In this document: piece after piece, positions 1 to 11,945 of the stretch
Position numbering within the stretch: the first letter of the stretch is position 1
How the letters are laid out: each line of letters opens with the position of its first letter
NCBI GenBank assembly: GCA_022457065.1
Contig: JAJGBQ010000006.1
Location: 2,418,001 to 2,482,000 of the forward strand
Direction of reading: 5' to 3'
Source of the DNA: Curvularia sp. ZM96
Taxonomy: Eukaryota > Ascomycota > Dothideomycetes > Pleosporales > Pleosporaceae
Length of the DNA stretch: 64,000 nucleotides
Notes under the pieces: generated by a model
Told to the model about the DNA's origin: nothing
What the model saw: the letters and a program-made list of their open reading frames with translations, nothing else
Databases searched by the model: none
Position numbers and translations under genes: made by a program

Positions 1-398
1 GAGGACGAGGATTGATGATAACGATGAGTGTTTTAATGTAGAAAAAGCATTGTACTATAGCCAGAAACAGACAAGCTCATGGTTACGAATGATATGACGG
101 GGTGTTGCATGTACGACGCTATGTGGAGATTTTAGCATCTACTCCATAGTTTTTGTGCTTATACATCAGAACCAACTATCCATGACTGCATCGGCTGCTT
201 ACTCATATGTGACGGGCGAAGAAGCTTGCTCTGGCCCGTTTTTGCTAGAGAGCCGCAGCTGCCCCTCCAAAGCCCCCCACTTATCTGGAAGCTTAAGCCG
301 CCCTTGCCCATCAACATCATACCTCCCTGATTCCTCTTGCACAACTACCACCACAATTTTTGGCTGTTTCTCTTCCATATAATTGTGCTTTTCATATC
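1..398. other. upstream intergenic sequence
   Basis: No recognisable gene. A short open frame runs toward the ornithine cyclodeaminase gene but has no ATG of its own in a good context. The C/T-rich stretch just before the ATG at 399 is likely the 5' leader of that gene. Confidence 0.5.
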
Positions 399-1949
399 AT
401 GTCGTTGACGGTTCTATCCGAGTCAGACATCCGCAAACTTCTTTTGCAGCTGACCAAGCAGGACATACTCGACTTGCAGCAAAGCCTTGCCGATGCGCTG
501 CATCACTACTCGACAAGTACCGAAGAGGACGACAACAATGGATGCTGTGAGAGTTACCAGTCAGCTGGAACGACTCTAAGAAGCAAGGATGGAGGAGTGA
601 TGATGGTCACGCCAGCCAGTAGGTACGTACATTATTTTTCTTTCTTCCCATTGTTTTGCATATGGAAGAAATACAAGTCGCTAATACCGTACAGCAACGA
701 TGGCCTCGGGGTCAAAATCACAACACATCCAAATAACAACATTAAGGGCTCACGATCGTCTGAGACCGGGTCGATAACTTCTTCTCTGGGCTCACTCAAT
801 TTGTCTCAGCAATCCACGTCATCAAGCAAGAGTTTGCCTACTACAAGGTCGTCTATTCACTCGTTGTCTTTCTCAGCTTCCACACAACATGGAAGTCTCA
901 CCCTTCTTGACAACTCGGGTAAGCCGCGCGCTCTCCTCAACACCTCCGAAGTAACAGCTTTCCGCACTGCGCTCGCAAGCACGATGCTTTTTAAGAAACG
1001 GCACAATGTGCACGACGTGGTTGTCTTTGGAGCCGGGCGACAGGCCTACTGGCACATACGTCTCGCGCTCCTTCTTCGTGGAGAAGACATCCACCATCTC
1101 AACATCATAAATCGCGATTTTGAGCATGTGCATCATCTGCTCGAGACGCTGTATAACCCTCACGAAGCACCTCAAGCATTCAATCCAGACCCACAGTATA
1201 TACCCACGTACAGAGCCCCATCACATCCGGAAGCACTCCACAGGCCGAAGATACAAATCCTAACCCCTTCCCATGGCGAGTATACTCGACACCTGCACGC
1301 CACCCTCCGCTCCAGCAGCTGCATCTTCCTCTGCACGCCCTCCGTAGCACCCCTCTTCCCAGCCGCCATCCTAACCAACCCCGAGGGCCGTAAAAAAGGC
1401 CGCTACATAGCCGCCATTGGCTCCCTGTCTCCTTCCATGATAGAACTGCATCCAGACATTGTGCGTCAGAACGTCGCGCCCGAGCACGGCCACCGACACT
1501 TCCACAAGCACGCCCAACAAGGTGGCGCCATTGTAGTAGACAGTGTAGACAAGTGTCTTAGGGAAGCCGGCGAACTAGTTCAAGCGGGTCTGGGCCCCGA
1601 GCAAGTCGTTGAAATCGGTGAACTCGTTATGCTGAAAAGGGATGCAGAGAGGAGACGCAAGGAATGCATGGCGACTAAGAAGATGGAGGATGAAGGACTT
1701 GACTTGGGTGGTGTCGAGCTGGGAGAGTGCGAGTCGAGTAAGAAGAAAACACGCGGTGCGGGTGGGAAAGAGAAAGACAAGCATCACGAGAGTGAGGACA
1801 AGGCGCACAAGAGCTTGATCGAGTGGCTCACAAAAGGCAATGTGATATATAAAAGTGTTGGTCTGGGACTGATGGATGTCGTGGTAGGGAGCGAGTTGGT
1901 GAACTTGGCGGATGCGCGAAACATTGGGACCAGGATTGACAACTTCTAG
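399..1949 (+). CDS. ornithine cyclodeaminase / mu-crystallin family protein
   Basis: Two exons, 399-622 and 695-1949, join in frame across a 72-nt intron and give about 492 residues. The intron is a multiple of three without stops, so the unspliced frame is also open; splicing is preferred because it joins the conserved strand reading NDGLGVKITTHP directly to the preceding glycine-rich segment. The Rossmann nucleotide-binding motif VVVFGAGRQAYWHI follows an ALLNTSEVTAFRTALAS segment, both hallmarks of the OCD_Mu_crystall family of NAD(P)-dependent dehydrogenases/deaminases. A serine-rich insert (about residues 85-135) and a Lys/Glu-rich insert near the C-terminus make it longer than bacterial members (about 330 residues). 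The ATG at 399 is chosen over the in-frame 360 ATG because the family N-terminus begins close to the LTVLSESDI motif. Substrate is not predictable; fungal members are generally uncharacterised. Confidence 0.85.
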   Translation: MSLTVLSESDIRKLLLQLTKQDILDLQQSLADALHHYSTSTEEDDNNGCCESYQSAGTTLRSKDGGVMMVTPASRYVHYFSFFPLFCIWKKYKSLIPYSNDGLGVKITTHPNNNIKGSRSSETGSITSSLGSLNLSQQSTSSSKSLPTTRSSIHSLSFSASTQHGSLTLLDNSGKPRALLNTSEVTAFRTALASTMLFKKRHNVHDVVVFGAGRQAYWHIRLALLLRGEDIHHLNIINRDFEHVHHLLETLYNPHEAPQAFNPDPQYIPTYRAPSHPEALHRPKIQILTPSHGEYTRHLHATLRSSSCIFLCTPSVAPLFPAAILTNPEGRKKGRYIAAIGSLSPSMIELHPDIVRQNVAPEHGHRHFHKHAQQGGAIVVDSVDKCLREAGELVQAGLGPEQVVEIGELVMLKRDAERRRKECMATKKMEDEGLDLGGVELGECESSKKKTRGAGGKEKDKHHESEDKAHKSLIEWLTKGNVIYKSVGLGLMDVVVGSELVNLADARNIGTRIDNF

Positions 1950-2272
1950 AGTGAGTTGCCTCGACCGTTGCCAGAGCTGGAACAGGGAGAGCCTACCAAA
2001 GAGAGCGCTTGTGAGTGCAGTTAATGTTAGCCATTGCGGCAAAGCAGACACGTGGGTCGGCGCCTGAATACAAGAGTTTACTTCATAGCATCACATCACA
2101 TGACAGTGTAGAATTGGCGTGCGTTATCAAATCGATTCCAGTCAATGTAGTCGTCGTTAGCGACTGCTTTTAACCCTCCTAAACTCCGTTGGTATTGTGA
2201 ACCGCGTACATGCAGAGATAAGAGACACGCCATAAAGTCATCATGAAACCTTCAAAGCACCTCAAGACTTGC
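1950..2272. other. convergent 3' intergenic region
   Basis: Space between the stop codons of the ornithine cyclodeaminase-like gene (+) and the ribosomal protein gene (-). It must hold both 3' untranslated regions. No further structure seen. Confidence 0.5.
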
Positions 2273-3305
2273 TTAGATCTTGATGGCGCTCTCAACAGCC
2301 TTCCTGCGCTTCTCCATGCGAGCGTTGGCCTTGGCACCCATGATACCACCACCCCAGTGGCGGCTGGCCTCCTTATGGTGCTTCTCGAGGTAACCGTCGT
2401 TGACGGCGGTGACGAGCTTCTGGAGCTCGTTCTTGTCCTCGGAGCGGACCTCGGTCAGGGCCAGGACGGCGGCAGTCTTCTGGTGAACGACCGTACCAAG
2501 ACGAGCCTTGCCCTTGACGATGACGTATGGGACACCCATCTTGCGGCAGAGAGCGGGCAGGAAGATGACGAGCTCAATGGGGTCAACATCGTTGGCGATG
2601 AGGACGAGCGAAGCCTTCTTGTTCTCGATGAGACCGACGACGTGGTTCAGACCGTACTTGGCGACGTAGGGCTTCTTGGAAACGTCCTCCTTCTTCTTGC
2701 CCTCGGCGACAGCGGTAGCCTCCTTGGTGAGCCTCTCCTTCTTCTCGGCCTTAGTCTCGGGGCGGTACTTGTTGAGGAGCTTGAAGGCCTGGGTGGCGCT
2801 GGATGTGGTGTTAGTTATTGAAAACGTAGATCGGAGCGGGTGACATACAGGTTACGGTCGGCAACGTGCTGGAACTGAGCGATGCTGGGCCAAAGTTAGA
2901 CATATTCTGTAGGACGCAAATTTTTTCCGGGGAAGACTAACGAAGGAGGGACCTTGAGACGCATGTTCAGGATCTTCTTCTGGCGCTGAAGGCGGACGTA
3001 GGCAGGCCATCGGACCATGCGGCCAAGGTTGCGCTGGGGCTGGATGTCCTGGCCGATGCCATAGTTGCGGGGCCTCTTCTCGATGAGAGGGTTCTATTCT
3101 CGTTAGCAGCAGTTTTGAGAAGGTTGAAATTTGCGCAATTGGGTGGGACGGAGTGTGGTAAGGGTGAGCGGAAAGGCTGGGGTTCAGTAATAAAAAATAT
3201 TGCTCAGCGTGGAGGAGAACTCACCTTCTGCTTCTTCGCCGCAGCCGACTTGGAGCTGGCCTGGGGGAAAGCCGCAGGCTTCTTACCGCTTCCTTTTGGT
3301 GGCAT
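2273..3305 (-). CDS. RPL8: 60S ribosomal protein eL8 (L7Ae family)
   Basis: Four exons on the minus strand, 3305-3225, 3093-2942, 2884-2849 and 2798-2273, give 264 residues with phases that match at each junction. The N-terminus is the basic tail [13 protein letters not shown], followed by the eL8-specific stretch [19 protein letters not shown] and [15 protein letters not shown]. The L7Ae/L30e/S12e/Gadd45 RNA-binding fold follows, with [29 protein letters not shown]. The C-terminal [17 protein letters not shown] and [11 protein letters not shown] are typical of fungal eL8. The protein is a structural part of the large ribosomal subunit, involved in pre-rRNA processing. Length is the usual one for fungi (about 260). 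The third exon is only 36 nt. Multiple introns near the 5' end are normal for ribosomal protein genes in these fungi. Confidence 0.96.
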
Positions 3306-3706
3306 TTTCTGTCATAGAGAACAAACCATTAGCGAATGTTCACGCATTTTCGGTTTGAATCTCGTAAGAGCGAGAAGGCCTTGCGGCCGGTCTACACTCT
3401 AGCCATCTTTGCGCGACATGCTCATGCAAATGCAGAGCAATGCGGCGGAAATGCTAACGAGCATTCATTGCGTGGAAGTGCGCTTACAGGGTGTGTTGGC
3501 GGCGGTCGACGAGGTTGACGTTGGCGATATTGGGCTTGACAAAGAAATCGAAAGCGGGCGCAGAAGTCGCACCTACCGAAATCCACACGAAGCGAGTGGG
3601 CGCGGAGGGGAACAACGTTGTGCCGGCGCTAGTGGCCCGCCCAATCGGAGCGCGGCATCTCCTTCTGACACCACCCTACGGCCATCACATCAGATCGCAT
3701 TGCAAC
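3306..3706. other. divergent promoter region
   Basis: Shared 5' region of the eL8 gene (-) and the GPI18 gene (+), about 400 bp. Overlapping short frames here are not supported as genes. It likely carries promoter elements for both, but I cannot point to specific sites. Confidence 0.5.
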
Positions 3707-5189
3707 ATGAAGAATGCGTTTGACTCCCTTGGTCAGGGCCAAATCAACCGCCTGGTTTTCATATTCTCGCTATGGAAGGTACTTCTTCTCGCCCTTGCAG
3801 CCTTCTGTCCAGGCCCTGGATACGACACATCCGGGCTTATATTGTTGGACGCGAGCGTGCAGCGTTACAATCACTTCGAGGTTTCTACACGTTTTGAGCG
3901 ATTTGTCCTCAATCTACTCCGATGGGACGCGTTGTACTTTGTAAAGGCAGCTGAGCGTGGCCTGATCCACGAGCAAGCATGGGCTTTCAGCGGAGTCTAC
4001 TCGCGACTTTTGGGCCTAGTTGGTCAACGTGAGTAAGAGCCGCCTGTTACTTCCGGTAGAGTACTGATGGCTAGCAGTGATTAGTGGAAGCGCAACGCCT
4101 CCGTTTCATTACTATGTGCTGGCTGGTATCCTTGTCTCCAACGCTTGCCATCTCCTCTCCGTGTTAGTGCTGTATCGCCTTTTGACCTTGGTTCTGGAAC
4201 CGCAGCGGGGCAAAACCATTTCTTTCATTGCGGCCATCCTGCATATCTTGACACCAGCCTCTTTGTTCATGTGTGCACCGTACGCAGAAGCCATGTTCTC
4301 TTTCCTCAATTTCACGGGGATGCTCCTGTACGCCCAATCCAAGACCATGGGTGGCACTAGGGCTTTCTCTTTCCGAGAAGACGCCCAGAAGCTCGGTGCC
4401 GGGCTGTTTTTCGCTACTGCGACGCTTATGAGGAGCAATGGCTTGTTTAGTGGCACCATTTTGCTATACGATGTCGCGGGGCATCTTCTCAACCTTACAT
4501 CTACGCAACGGAACATTCATGACGTAAGGAGGATCTTCGTCACTTGTATTTCTGGCAGCCTGATAGCCCTAGCCTTTGTTGGGCCACAGTATCTTGCATT
4601 TTTGGAGTTCTGTAATCAAGAGACTGACACTGGAATCCGACCATGGTGTGAGAAGAGCCTCCCAAGCATTTACTCATGGGTACAAAGTCACTACTGGTAA
4701 GTAAGCCTCCTAAATAGACTTACTGTACTAACCATTGCTAGGAATGTGGGACTTTTCCGGTATTGGACTCTATCGAATCTGCCTCTGTTCGTACTAGCGG
4801 CTCCGACAGTATGGCTTCTTTTTATCTCGAGTGTTACCCATCTCCATAGCTGCGTTCGAAACCTGTTGCATGGAAATATTGACCCTGGAATTGGTAAAAG
4901 TTCGATGGTAAGAGACGCAACTTCTGCCGTATGCAAGCTGCCTGAATTGGCACTTCCACAATTACTGCTAGCTGTCTTGGCTGTCACGAGCTTCCATGTT
5001 CAGATTGTGAATCGGATCGCCTCGGGGTATCCAATTTGGTATCTGATGATCGCCACTTGGGTAGCAGACTCACGGCACAAAAATTCCCCGAAAGATCATT
5101 CACAAAAATCGCAATGGTTTGTCCGGGGTACCATCGTATACTGCCTCGTTCAAGGAATGCTTTTCGCCAATTTTCTCCCGCCCGCCTAG
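3707..5189 (+). CDS. GPI18: GPI mannosyltransferase 2 (PIG-V/Gpi18 family)
   Basis: Three exons, 3707-4028, 4078-4696 and 4742-5189, give 462 residues. Gpi18/PIG-V adds the second mannose to the GPI anchor precursor in the ER membrane, using dolichol-phosphate mannose. The luminal motif RWDALYFVKAAERGLIHEQA carries the conserved Trp-Asp thought to be catalytic in this GT-C family, and the segment GLFRYWTLSNLPLFVLAAP matches the conserved C-terminal part. Many hydrophobic segments (for example residues 14-34, 115-145, 150-185, 275-300, 315-345) agree with a polytopic protein. The length is normal for fungi (about 430-500). The ATG in MKNAFDSLGQ is used; the reading frame is open upstream but lacks a better start. 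Confidence 0.92.
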
Positions 5190-6495
5190 GCCTGTGGATT
5201 GTCAGCCGTACTCAACGGCGCATTTGAACTATTCTCTCGACTTGTGGTAGTTCTCGGCAATTCGGCAACCGGCAGTGGAACCACCTGCAGCCTCAGAGCT
5301 TGGACCGACTGATTAAAACGGTCTTTGATTTAGACATGGTTTAAGAAGCTATGCAAAATGCGTCTGCAAAAATAATAAACATGCGTTTAAGTGGCCACAT
5401 GATTATTCGTTGTTTCTGCCCTGCGGGTTGCACCTTGGCAGATGATACTAGGACTCGAACAGACATGTATCACAAAAGTGTAAACACTGTCTTACATGAA
5501 CCGGTGGCATGGCTGAGTTTACAATTCGACCGTTGAGCACCGGACATGGAGAATTTGGTGTGACACGACTAACTGCCGTCCAGAGCTCTCCTTCTCAGGC
5601 CATATCTTTGTTACCCTCAGGACCGGAGATTGTTATCACTTGGAGTACCATGAGAATACCAGCACTCTCCCAGAACTGTGGCTCTGGATTCATGCTGCAC
5701 TCAGCATTGTATGTTTTGGAAGGACATGCAGCGATGGAAGCTCTTAGCAGAATACCTAGTATCACGGCTCAAAGCGAACGGTTAGCAATGACGCCACCAA
5801 TACCAGGTTACCCCGCGGCCTCACCACTTGTGCAACATCTCATGCACATCATCACTCTATGGGGATTGATTGAGACATGGACCTTTCTCAACGGACCATT
5901 GTGGCGGTCATAGCCACCACGCTGAGTGGTCGATCAGCCAGTCGCCCTCTATCATACAGCCTACGCCTGCAAAACATCGTACCTGCATAAGCTGCGGGAG
6001 CCAGCTACCTGACCAGCGGTTTGGTTCGATTGTGCAACCCTTGCTAAGAACTGAGAAGTTGAGGCCATAACTCGAAGCCATCGATAGTCAGCTTACCGCG
6101 CCATTGTCCTCGATCAACGCTAGGCCGCCACTGGACGACACTGGAGCAGCACACCACTGTTCCAGTCCGGCATGTGTTCCTCGAAGGAGAAGAGCTATGT
6201 CTACCGACGCCTTGTAAGAGAAAAAGAAGAAGGCGTCACTAGCACCGGACCTAGCGCCAGGTAGCCAGAAATCGTGAGAGATGCCTCGACCTGACGAAAC
6301 CAACATTCCCATTCCAGTCGTCTCCGTTACCTCAGTCTTCACAATCACATGGCGAGAAAAAGGCCATGCGCGCACCAAAGAAACCTATAAAGGCCGCTCG
6401 TCTGCTCGACTCGATCCAAGCAGTCACGCAAATATCGGCTCTTAAACAACAGGAGAAGAAGATTTGCAACCACAATCGTTACCTTGTGTTCAAGA
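5190..6495. other. intergenic region
   Basis: About 1.3 kb without a recognisable gene. A 134-codon ATG frame at 5509-5913 has no resemblance to any family I know and no splice-linked continuation, so it is not called. A tRNA B-box-like string near 5451-5465 (minus) lacks a pairing T stem. Confidence 0.5.
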
Positions 6496-8740
6496 ATGAA
6501 GCCATCTACATTTGGTACCCTCTTCGCTCTCGCCACGGCTTCTGTAGCCAGGCTAGCCCCCCGACAAGAGTGTTCGTCTGAGAACTCTTGCTACAATGCT
6601 GTCTATGGCGACGGCAGCTTCCCACGCGTTGTGCGAGGCGTGGAAGACTGCGAGGACGTTCTCACCACCAGTGTGATTTGGCACCCCATGTATGTTGCGC
6701 GCATCCCGACGATTTCTCCCTTCAAGATTACAGCAGCTGAGGTTAACTCACTTAATACAGTATCACTATTACACGTCTCACTCGAACTGTGTTGACGACG
6801 ACTACACCATGCCCATTCACTTCAGGAGGACCTGTTACGCCGAGTGAGACGCCACCGCCCATGTCGAGCGTGGCCCGAGGCAACCGGATCATGGCGCGCC
6901 AGGCGCTCCCTACGGACTTCTCTACCACGACGGTGTTTGGTACGCTGCCTGTGTCTGTCACGCAGGCTTGTAATACTGCGGCCTATTCGTCTGCCTGTGC
7001 CTGTGCGAATATCACAGCAGATGTAGTGACATATCTTGGAGCGGTAAGTTAGACACAGAGATTGAGAGGGGGAGATTTTGGAGAAAAGAATCATGCTAAG
7101 TGTTGTAGACTGTGACGAATACGGCAACAACCACGATTACGGCTGTTGTGACCACTGTGAGCTTTTGCCCGAGTGTTCCACTGTCGTCTGAGCCGTCGAT
7201 TTCGGCTACGATGTCTTCAGCATCAACTAATGGCCCCAGTAGCGCAGAGTTGAGTTCGACAGTGTCCTCAAGTATTAGTAGTGTTTCTCTCAACGCCACA
7301 GGCACTTCATCATCTGATTTAGCCACGTCTTCGGCAGCACCAAGTAGCTCTTTGGATAGCAGCACCTCGGCCAGCGCGACCGGCAACTTTAGCAGCTCGA
7401 TTGCCACGGCGACGATGGAACCCACCAGCAGTTCCAATTTTACCAGCCTGGAACCAACTAGTAGCCCATCCAGCAGTTTCAACATCACAAGCACGGTTCC
7501 TACCAGCAGTCCATCCGCCAGTCTGAATGTTACGAGCATAGAGCCCACGAGCAGCCCTTCCAGCAGTTCAAATGTTACAAGCATGGTGCCGACCAGCAGT
7601 TCCAATGTTACCAGCATGGCTCCTACGAGCAGTCCAATTAGTAGCTCCAATGTCACGAGTATGGATCCCACTAGCAGTTCGAATGGCACCAGCGTTGTAC
7701 CTACAAGTATCCCATCCAGCAGTCTGAACATTACCAGCATGGAGCCGACGAGCACTTTATCGAGCAGCTCAGACATTACAAGCATGGAGCCCACTGGCAG
7801 TTTCAATGTCACGAGCATGGTATCCACCAGCAGCCCATCTGTTAGTCTGAATGTTACGAGTATGGAGCCTACCGGTAGCCCATCGAGCAGTTCCAATATC
7901 ACTAGTATGGTACCAACGAGCACTTCCAATGTCACCAGCATCGTGCCCAGCAGCAGCTCGTCGATGTTCGTGAATAGCTCGTCGGCTATTTCCGAAAGTT
8001 CTCTGCCTGGTACGAGCAGCTCTTTGGTGTCTTCGACTAGCATGTCCTTGTCGTCTGGGGTGGCTACCAGCGCATCAGAGGTCACAACATCAATGGCGAC
8101 TGTTTCTAGCAGTATCATCACGTCGTCTCAAGAACCAAGTAGCAGTGCGTCAGTCACTTCTGTCAGCAGCATTGGGTCAAGCTCGTCTGTTGTCTCGACA
8201 CCAGTCGCATCGTCGACGGTCTCAACGAGCAGTGCAACCCCTAGCCCGCCTCCGTGCGAGGGACTGGGCGTGCAGCTGTGCGACGGCGTGTGCCGGGACA
8301 CGACGGGGGACACATTCAACTGCGGGCGATGCGGCAATGCGTGTACATCGGGGCGGCAGTGCATCAACGGCGTGTGTGCATCGCGGCCATGCGACTCGAG
8401 CTGCAACTTTGACCGGCTGTGCGGGACTGGAGCCAGCGGGTCGCGACGATGCATTTGCGCAACGACGATTGAGGGCAATGGCGTGTGCTTTGACAAGAAT
8501 GCGTACAGCTGTGGGGATGTGAGTCTTGTGCGATGCCAGAGGAGCGTGTTTGGGCCGGAGGGGTGCCCGATCGGGAGCGTGTGTGTGAGGGACGTGTGCA
8601 ATTGTGGCGTCGTGGCGGGAGCGGGTATCTGTGTGGCTACAACTGGGTGTGGAGAATCGGGGACAAACGTGATGGGCAGTCTGGTCAGGATTGGAGAGAT
8701 GGAGCGGCGCAGGAGGACTGTCCGAGGGGAGGGCAAGTAG
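6496..8740 (+). CDS. secreted Ser/Thr-rich repeat protein with Cys-rich C-terminus
   Basis: Three exons, 6496-6689, 6761-7043 and 7109-8740, give about 702 residues. The N-terminus MKPSTFGTLFALATASVARL is a signal peptide. Residues about 190-475 are almost all Ser/Thr with many Asn-X-Thr/Ser sites and an imperfect 14-20 residue repeat of the type NVTSMEPTSSPSSS, as in heavily O-mannosylated wall stalks. The last 150 residues hold about 28 cysteines, beginning with a block of the pattern C-x-G-x-C-x-D-x8-NCGRCGNAC-x4-QC-x2-GVC, similar to the repeat seen in Stig1-like and many secreted microbial Cys-rich proteins. No GPI-anchor hydrophobic tail is present. Likely a cell wall or extracellular protein; whether it acts in adhesion is inference. 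The repeat makes a long antisense open frame (8121-7096), judged an artefact. Confidence 0.75.
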
Positions 8741-9192
8741 GTAGTCGTCGTGTGTACTGGTAGTACAGAGGGCAAGCAAGGTCAGCTGAGGTGGCGACTG
8801 TGGGGTTGGCAGAGGGCGCGTTCGCAGCACGGCGGACGTGCACGTAGATAGAGCCGCTGCATAACACCGAATCGAGCGTGTTTGTTGTTGACACCTGTCG
8901 CGGGGCGTCGTGTGCGCTCGATCAGAGGCGTCCGAGGCATGAATTTGCGCGTCGAGAAGCGTTAGCGGAATGACGGTCGCCTGCATGGCCATGCATGGGC
9001 GTTTGCTCCAGGGCTCCCCACGTTAGCGCGGCGTTGCTGGGACGATCGCCCGCAGTGTTTACCCACCAAACCGGGAGGGCACTGCCGGCCCATGCCATGC
9101 TATGTCCCCTCACCCTCTGCCCGGCTTTTGTCTGACCACTTTCTCGCCTTCTCTTCTTCTCCCTCCCCTTCCGCCTGCTGGAGTTTGACCTC
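8741..9192. other. intergenic region upstream of the GBD/FH3 gene
   Basis: GC-rich start then a C/T-rich tract from about 9105 to 9180, the usual look of a fungal 5' leader, ending at the ATG at 9193. No gene seen. Confidence 0.5.
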
Positions 9193-11945
9193 ATGGCCGC
9201 GCCAGACATGGCTGCCACCGCCTCCACCGCTGCTGTTGCCTCGGCCGCGCCCACCGCCGGCCACCGCCGCAACAGATCCGCCGTCCTCAGGTCGCTCATT
9301 ACCTCGTCCAAGAGCCACAGGCGCTCGCCCACCGAGGGCTCCGCCCTGCCATACACGCCAATTGCAAACTCGCCGCCGTTTCTGCCCGCTCCCAGCTTCC
9401 AGGAGCCGCTGCTTCCCCCAGACCACCCCCACAGCCAGCTGCGGACTTCCTCCCAGTATGACACCAACCCGCTCAATCCGCCCTCGCCCCGCAAGTCGCA
9501 GGACAACAGGTCGGGCGACACAAAAAAGAGCCTGCACAAGAAGTCGCTTAGCTCCGTCTCTCTGCGGTCGCTGGCCAAGCGTGTCGACGAGAAGCCAAAG
9601 GAGAAGAAGTCGGCCGAGTCCAGACGGTCGCAAGAAGATGAGGACAAGTCAAAGCGGCCCAAATCCTCATCCAATCTGACTTCCATGTTTGGCAAGGCCA
9701 AGTCCCGGGACAGGTCGCCCACCAAGAATGCGAGGGACAAGGAAAACACGGAGCCCGCCCGCGCTCCATATGCGCCCCCTCCTCCCACGCCCATCTGGGC
9801 AGAGTTCAGCTCCCAGCCAGATATGCCTGCCCCGAACAAGTCCACTCTGAACGGCCGGCGGCGCAGTATCGACCCAGGCAGTACCCGCCTCGCCCCGCGT
9901 GATCAGTCCCCCGACAAGCAGCGCAACTTTTTTGACTATGGTCAACCCGCACAACGCCCCGCAGCCAAAGAGCGACCCAAGTCCATGTTTGCACCTAGTT
10001 CCTCTACCACTTCGTTGCTTCTCGACACCTTCTCCCGCAAGCGGAGCAACGAGCGCATGCCGCTGTCTGATACCCAGGGCAACGAGGGCCGTTTCAGGGA
10101 CCCTTCTCCCAGCAAGAACAAGCCCTCGAGGCCTATCTTCAGCAGAGCTAGCACCGACAGCGCCAGTAAAGATTTCAGTGTCAAGCCCATGGCGCCCCCG
10201 CCACAGCCGCCCCCAGCCTCGCCAAAGAAAACTAGTAGAGTCATGGCTGCTGTGGCTGCTTTCAACGGCAAGGCTAAGCAGGCAGATGGCCCCCAGGCTC
10301 CCGTCGTGAAGCCCGACCCTAAGGTCGTCGATGCCGAATTCGAGGAGGTTCTTGTGAGTAGTGCTGCTTTGCTCACCTACTCATGTACTGACCCCTACAG
10401 GAATCACGAAATATCCCCACACACCAGCGAGCTCAGATGCGAACACTGAAGCTCGAGGTCAAAGCCGACTTTGTGCGTATGCACAAGCTGGACACACCTC
10501 AGACTTCGCGCAACGCGTCTGGCAACTCCTCAGCTAGCGATAACGCTAAGCAGGCACCCCAAAAGTCGTCCAAGTCACGCCATGGATCGCCAGAAGATGT
10601 TGGCCAGGATGGAGACCCGTCGGGCTACTCTACTAAGCGTGAGCGTCCTAGGAGCAGAACCTTTACTTTTAATAGAAACGATTCACCCACCAAGAAGCAG
10701 AAGGGCGACTTGGGCGAACGTAAGACGTCCGCAAAGACTGCAAGTATCCCCAAGTCTCCCTCTATGAGGTCATTGAGGTCCAACACTTCGGAGCGTTCCG
10801 TATCCAACGGAGCTAAATCGGTCAAGGCTGATGAGTTTATTGCTTACTTGAAGAAGACGACCAAGCCCCAGGACGTCGAGGTCGGCAAGCTGCACAAGCT
10901 GCGTCTGTTGATTCGCAACGAGACTGTGGACTGGGTCGACAACTTCATCCAAGATGGCGGCATGACCGAACTAGTGGGTCTCCTCCATCGGATCATGGAA
11001 ATGGAGTGGCGTGAAGACCACGAAGACACTCTGCTTCACGAACTACTTCGCTGTCTCAAGGGACTCTGCACCACTGCCACAGCTTTGAAGCAGCTCCGCG
11101 AAATCTCTTCCACGCTCTACCCAGCTCTGCTCGCCATGCTTTTTGATGAGGAGCACAAGGGTCCGAGTGAGTTTACTACGCGTGAGCTTATCATCGAGAT
11201 CATCTTCGCGCACATCTCCATGGCTCCAGAGGCTGAACTGGGCACTCGTGCCGCTGAATTGGTCAAGTACCTCAAAGATCCAGTCAAGGAGAAGGAGACT
11301 TCGACCGTCCCATTCATTCTTCAGATGCACCAGCCACGTCCTTACCAAGTTTGGTGCAAGGAGCTCTCCAACGTCACCAAGGAGGTGTTCTGGATCTTCA
11401 TCCATCATCTGAATGTTGTGCCCATTCCGCCAAAGTCCACAGAGGGTAAGTCTTATGCAAAGACTCACTTCCCTGGTCAGCGAGCAATTGTGCCAGCTGC
11501 ACCCTACGTTGGTGGTGTAGAATGGGACGCAACCAACTACCTTGCTACCCACATTGACCTCCTCAATGGCATCATTGCTTCTATGCCCACCCGCGCCGCC
11601 CGCAACGAGTTCCGCCAGGAACTCAAGGTTTCCGGCTTCGAAAAGGTCATGGGCCACCTCCGCGCCTGCAACCCCAAGTACTATGGCGCTGTTCACGACA
11701 GTGTCAAGGTATGGATTGGCGCCGCCCTTGAGGATGACTGGGATGTCAAGACTGTGCGCATGGGTGCCGGAGACAATAAGAGCAGTGTCAGCCCACACAA
11801 GCAGAGCCCAAAGAAGAAGGTAGAGGCTCCACCTCAGCTTCATGCACCGCCAAAGATGGACATTGGCCTCGGTCTCGGGCTAGGCTTCGACAAGGAGATT
11901 TCGATTGGACACTCCAAGAAGGTCGTCGACGATGACTGGATCTGA
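9193..11945 (+). CDS. formin-type GBD/FH3 domain protein lacking FH2
   Basis: Two exons, 9193-10353 and 10401-11945 (47-nt intron), give 901 residues. Residues 1-380 are disordered, rich in Ser, Pro and Lys. The splice joins FEEVL to ESRNIPTHQRAQMRTLKLEVKADFV, which is the start of the Drf_GBD (Rho GTPase-binding) domain of diaphanous-related formins. The armadillo-like GBD/FH3 region continues through DEFIAYLKKTTK, LRLLIRNETVDWVDNFIQDGGM, LLHELLRCLKGLCTT and the final SGFEKVMGHLRACNP (about residues 530-830). No Pro-rich FH1 or actin-nucleating FH2 domain follows; the protein ends soon after with a Lys-rich linker and KKVVDDDWI. It therefore can bind a Rho-family GTPase but is not expected to nucleate actin. 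Such GBD-only proteins are widespread in Pezizomycotina; role in polarity or septation is inference. Confidence 0.85.

Noticed and set aside
5445..5530. Possible tRNA on the minus strand (TTCGAGTCC-like box)
   Set aside because: T stem does not pair and no A box or acceptor stem is seen.
5509..5913. 134-codon ATG frame
   Set aside because: No family resemblance, no splice continuation and no composition bias.
7096..8121. 341-codon open frame antisense to the Ser/Thr-rich gene
   Set aside because: Arises from the repeat: the reverse complement of Ser/Thr codons lacks stops. Reads as monotonous Leu/Val/Gly without family features.
8222..9845. Long antisense frames (256 and 307 codons) near the GBD/FH3 gene start
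   Set aside because: GC-rich shadow frames opposite a well supported coding exon and its leader; no domain.
11043..11843. 266-codon antisense frame inside the GBD/FH3 gene
   Set aside because: Opposite strand carries a recognised conserved domain; codon pattern is a mirror shadow.
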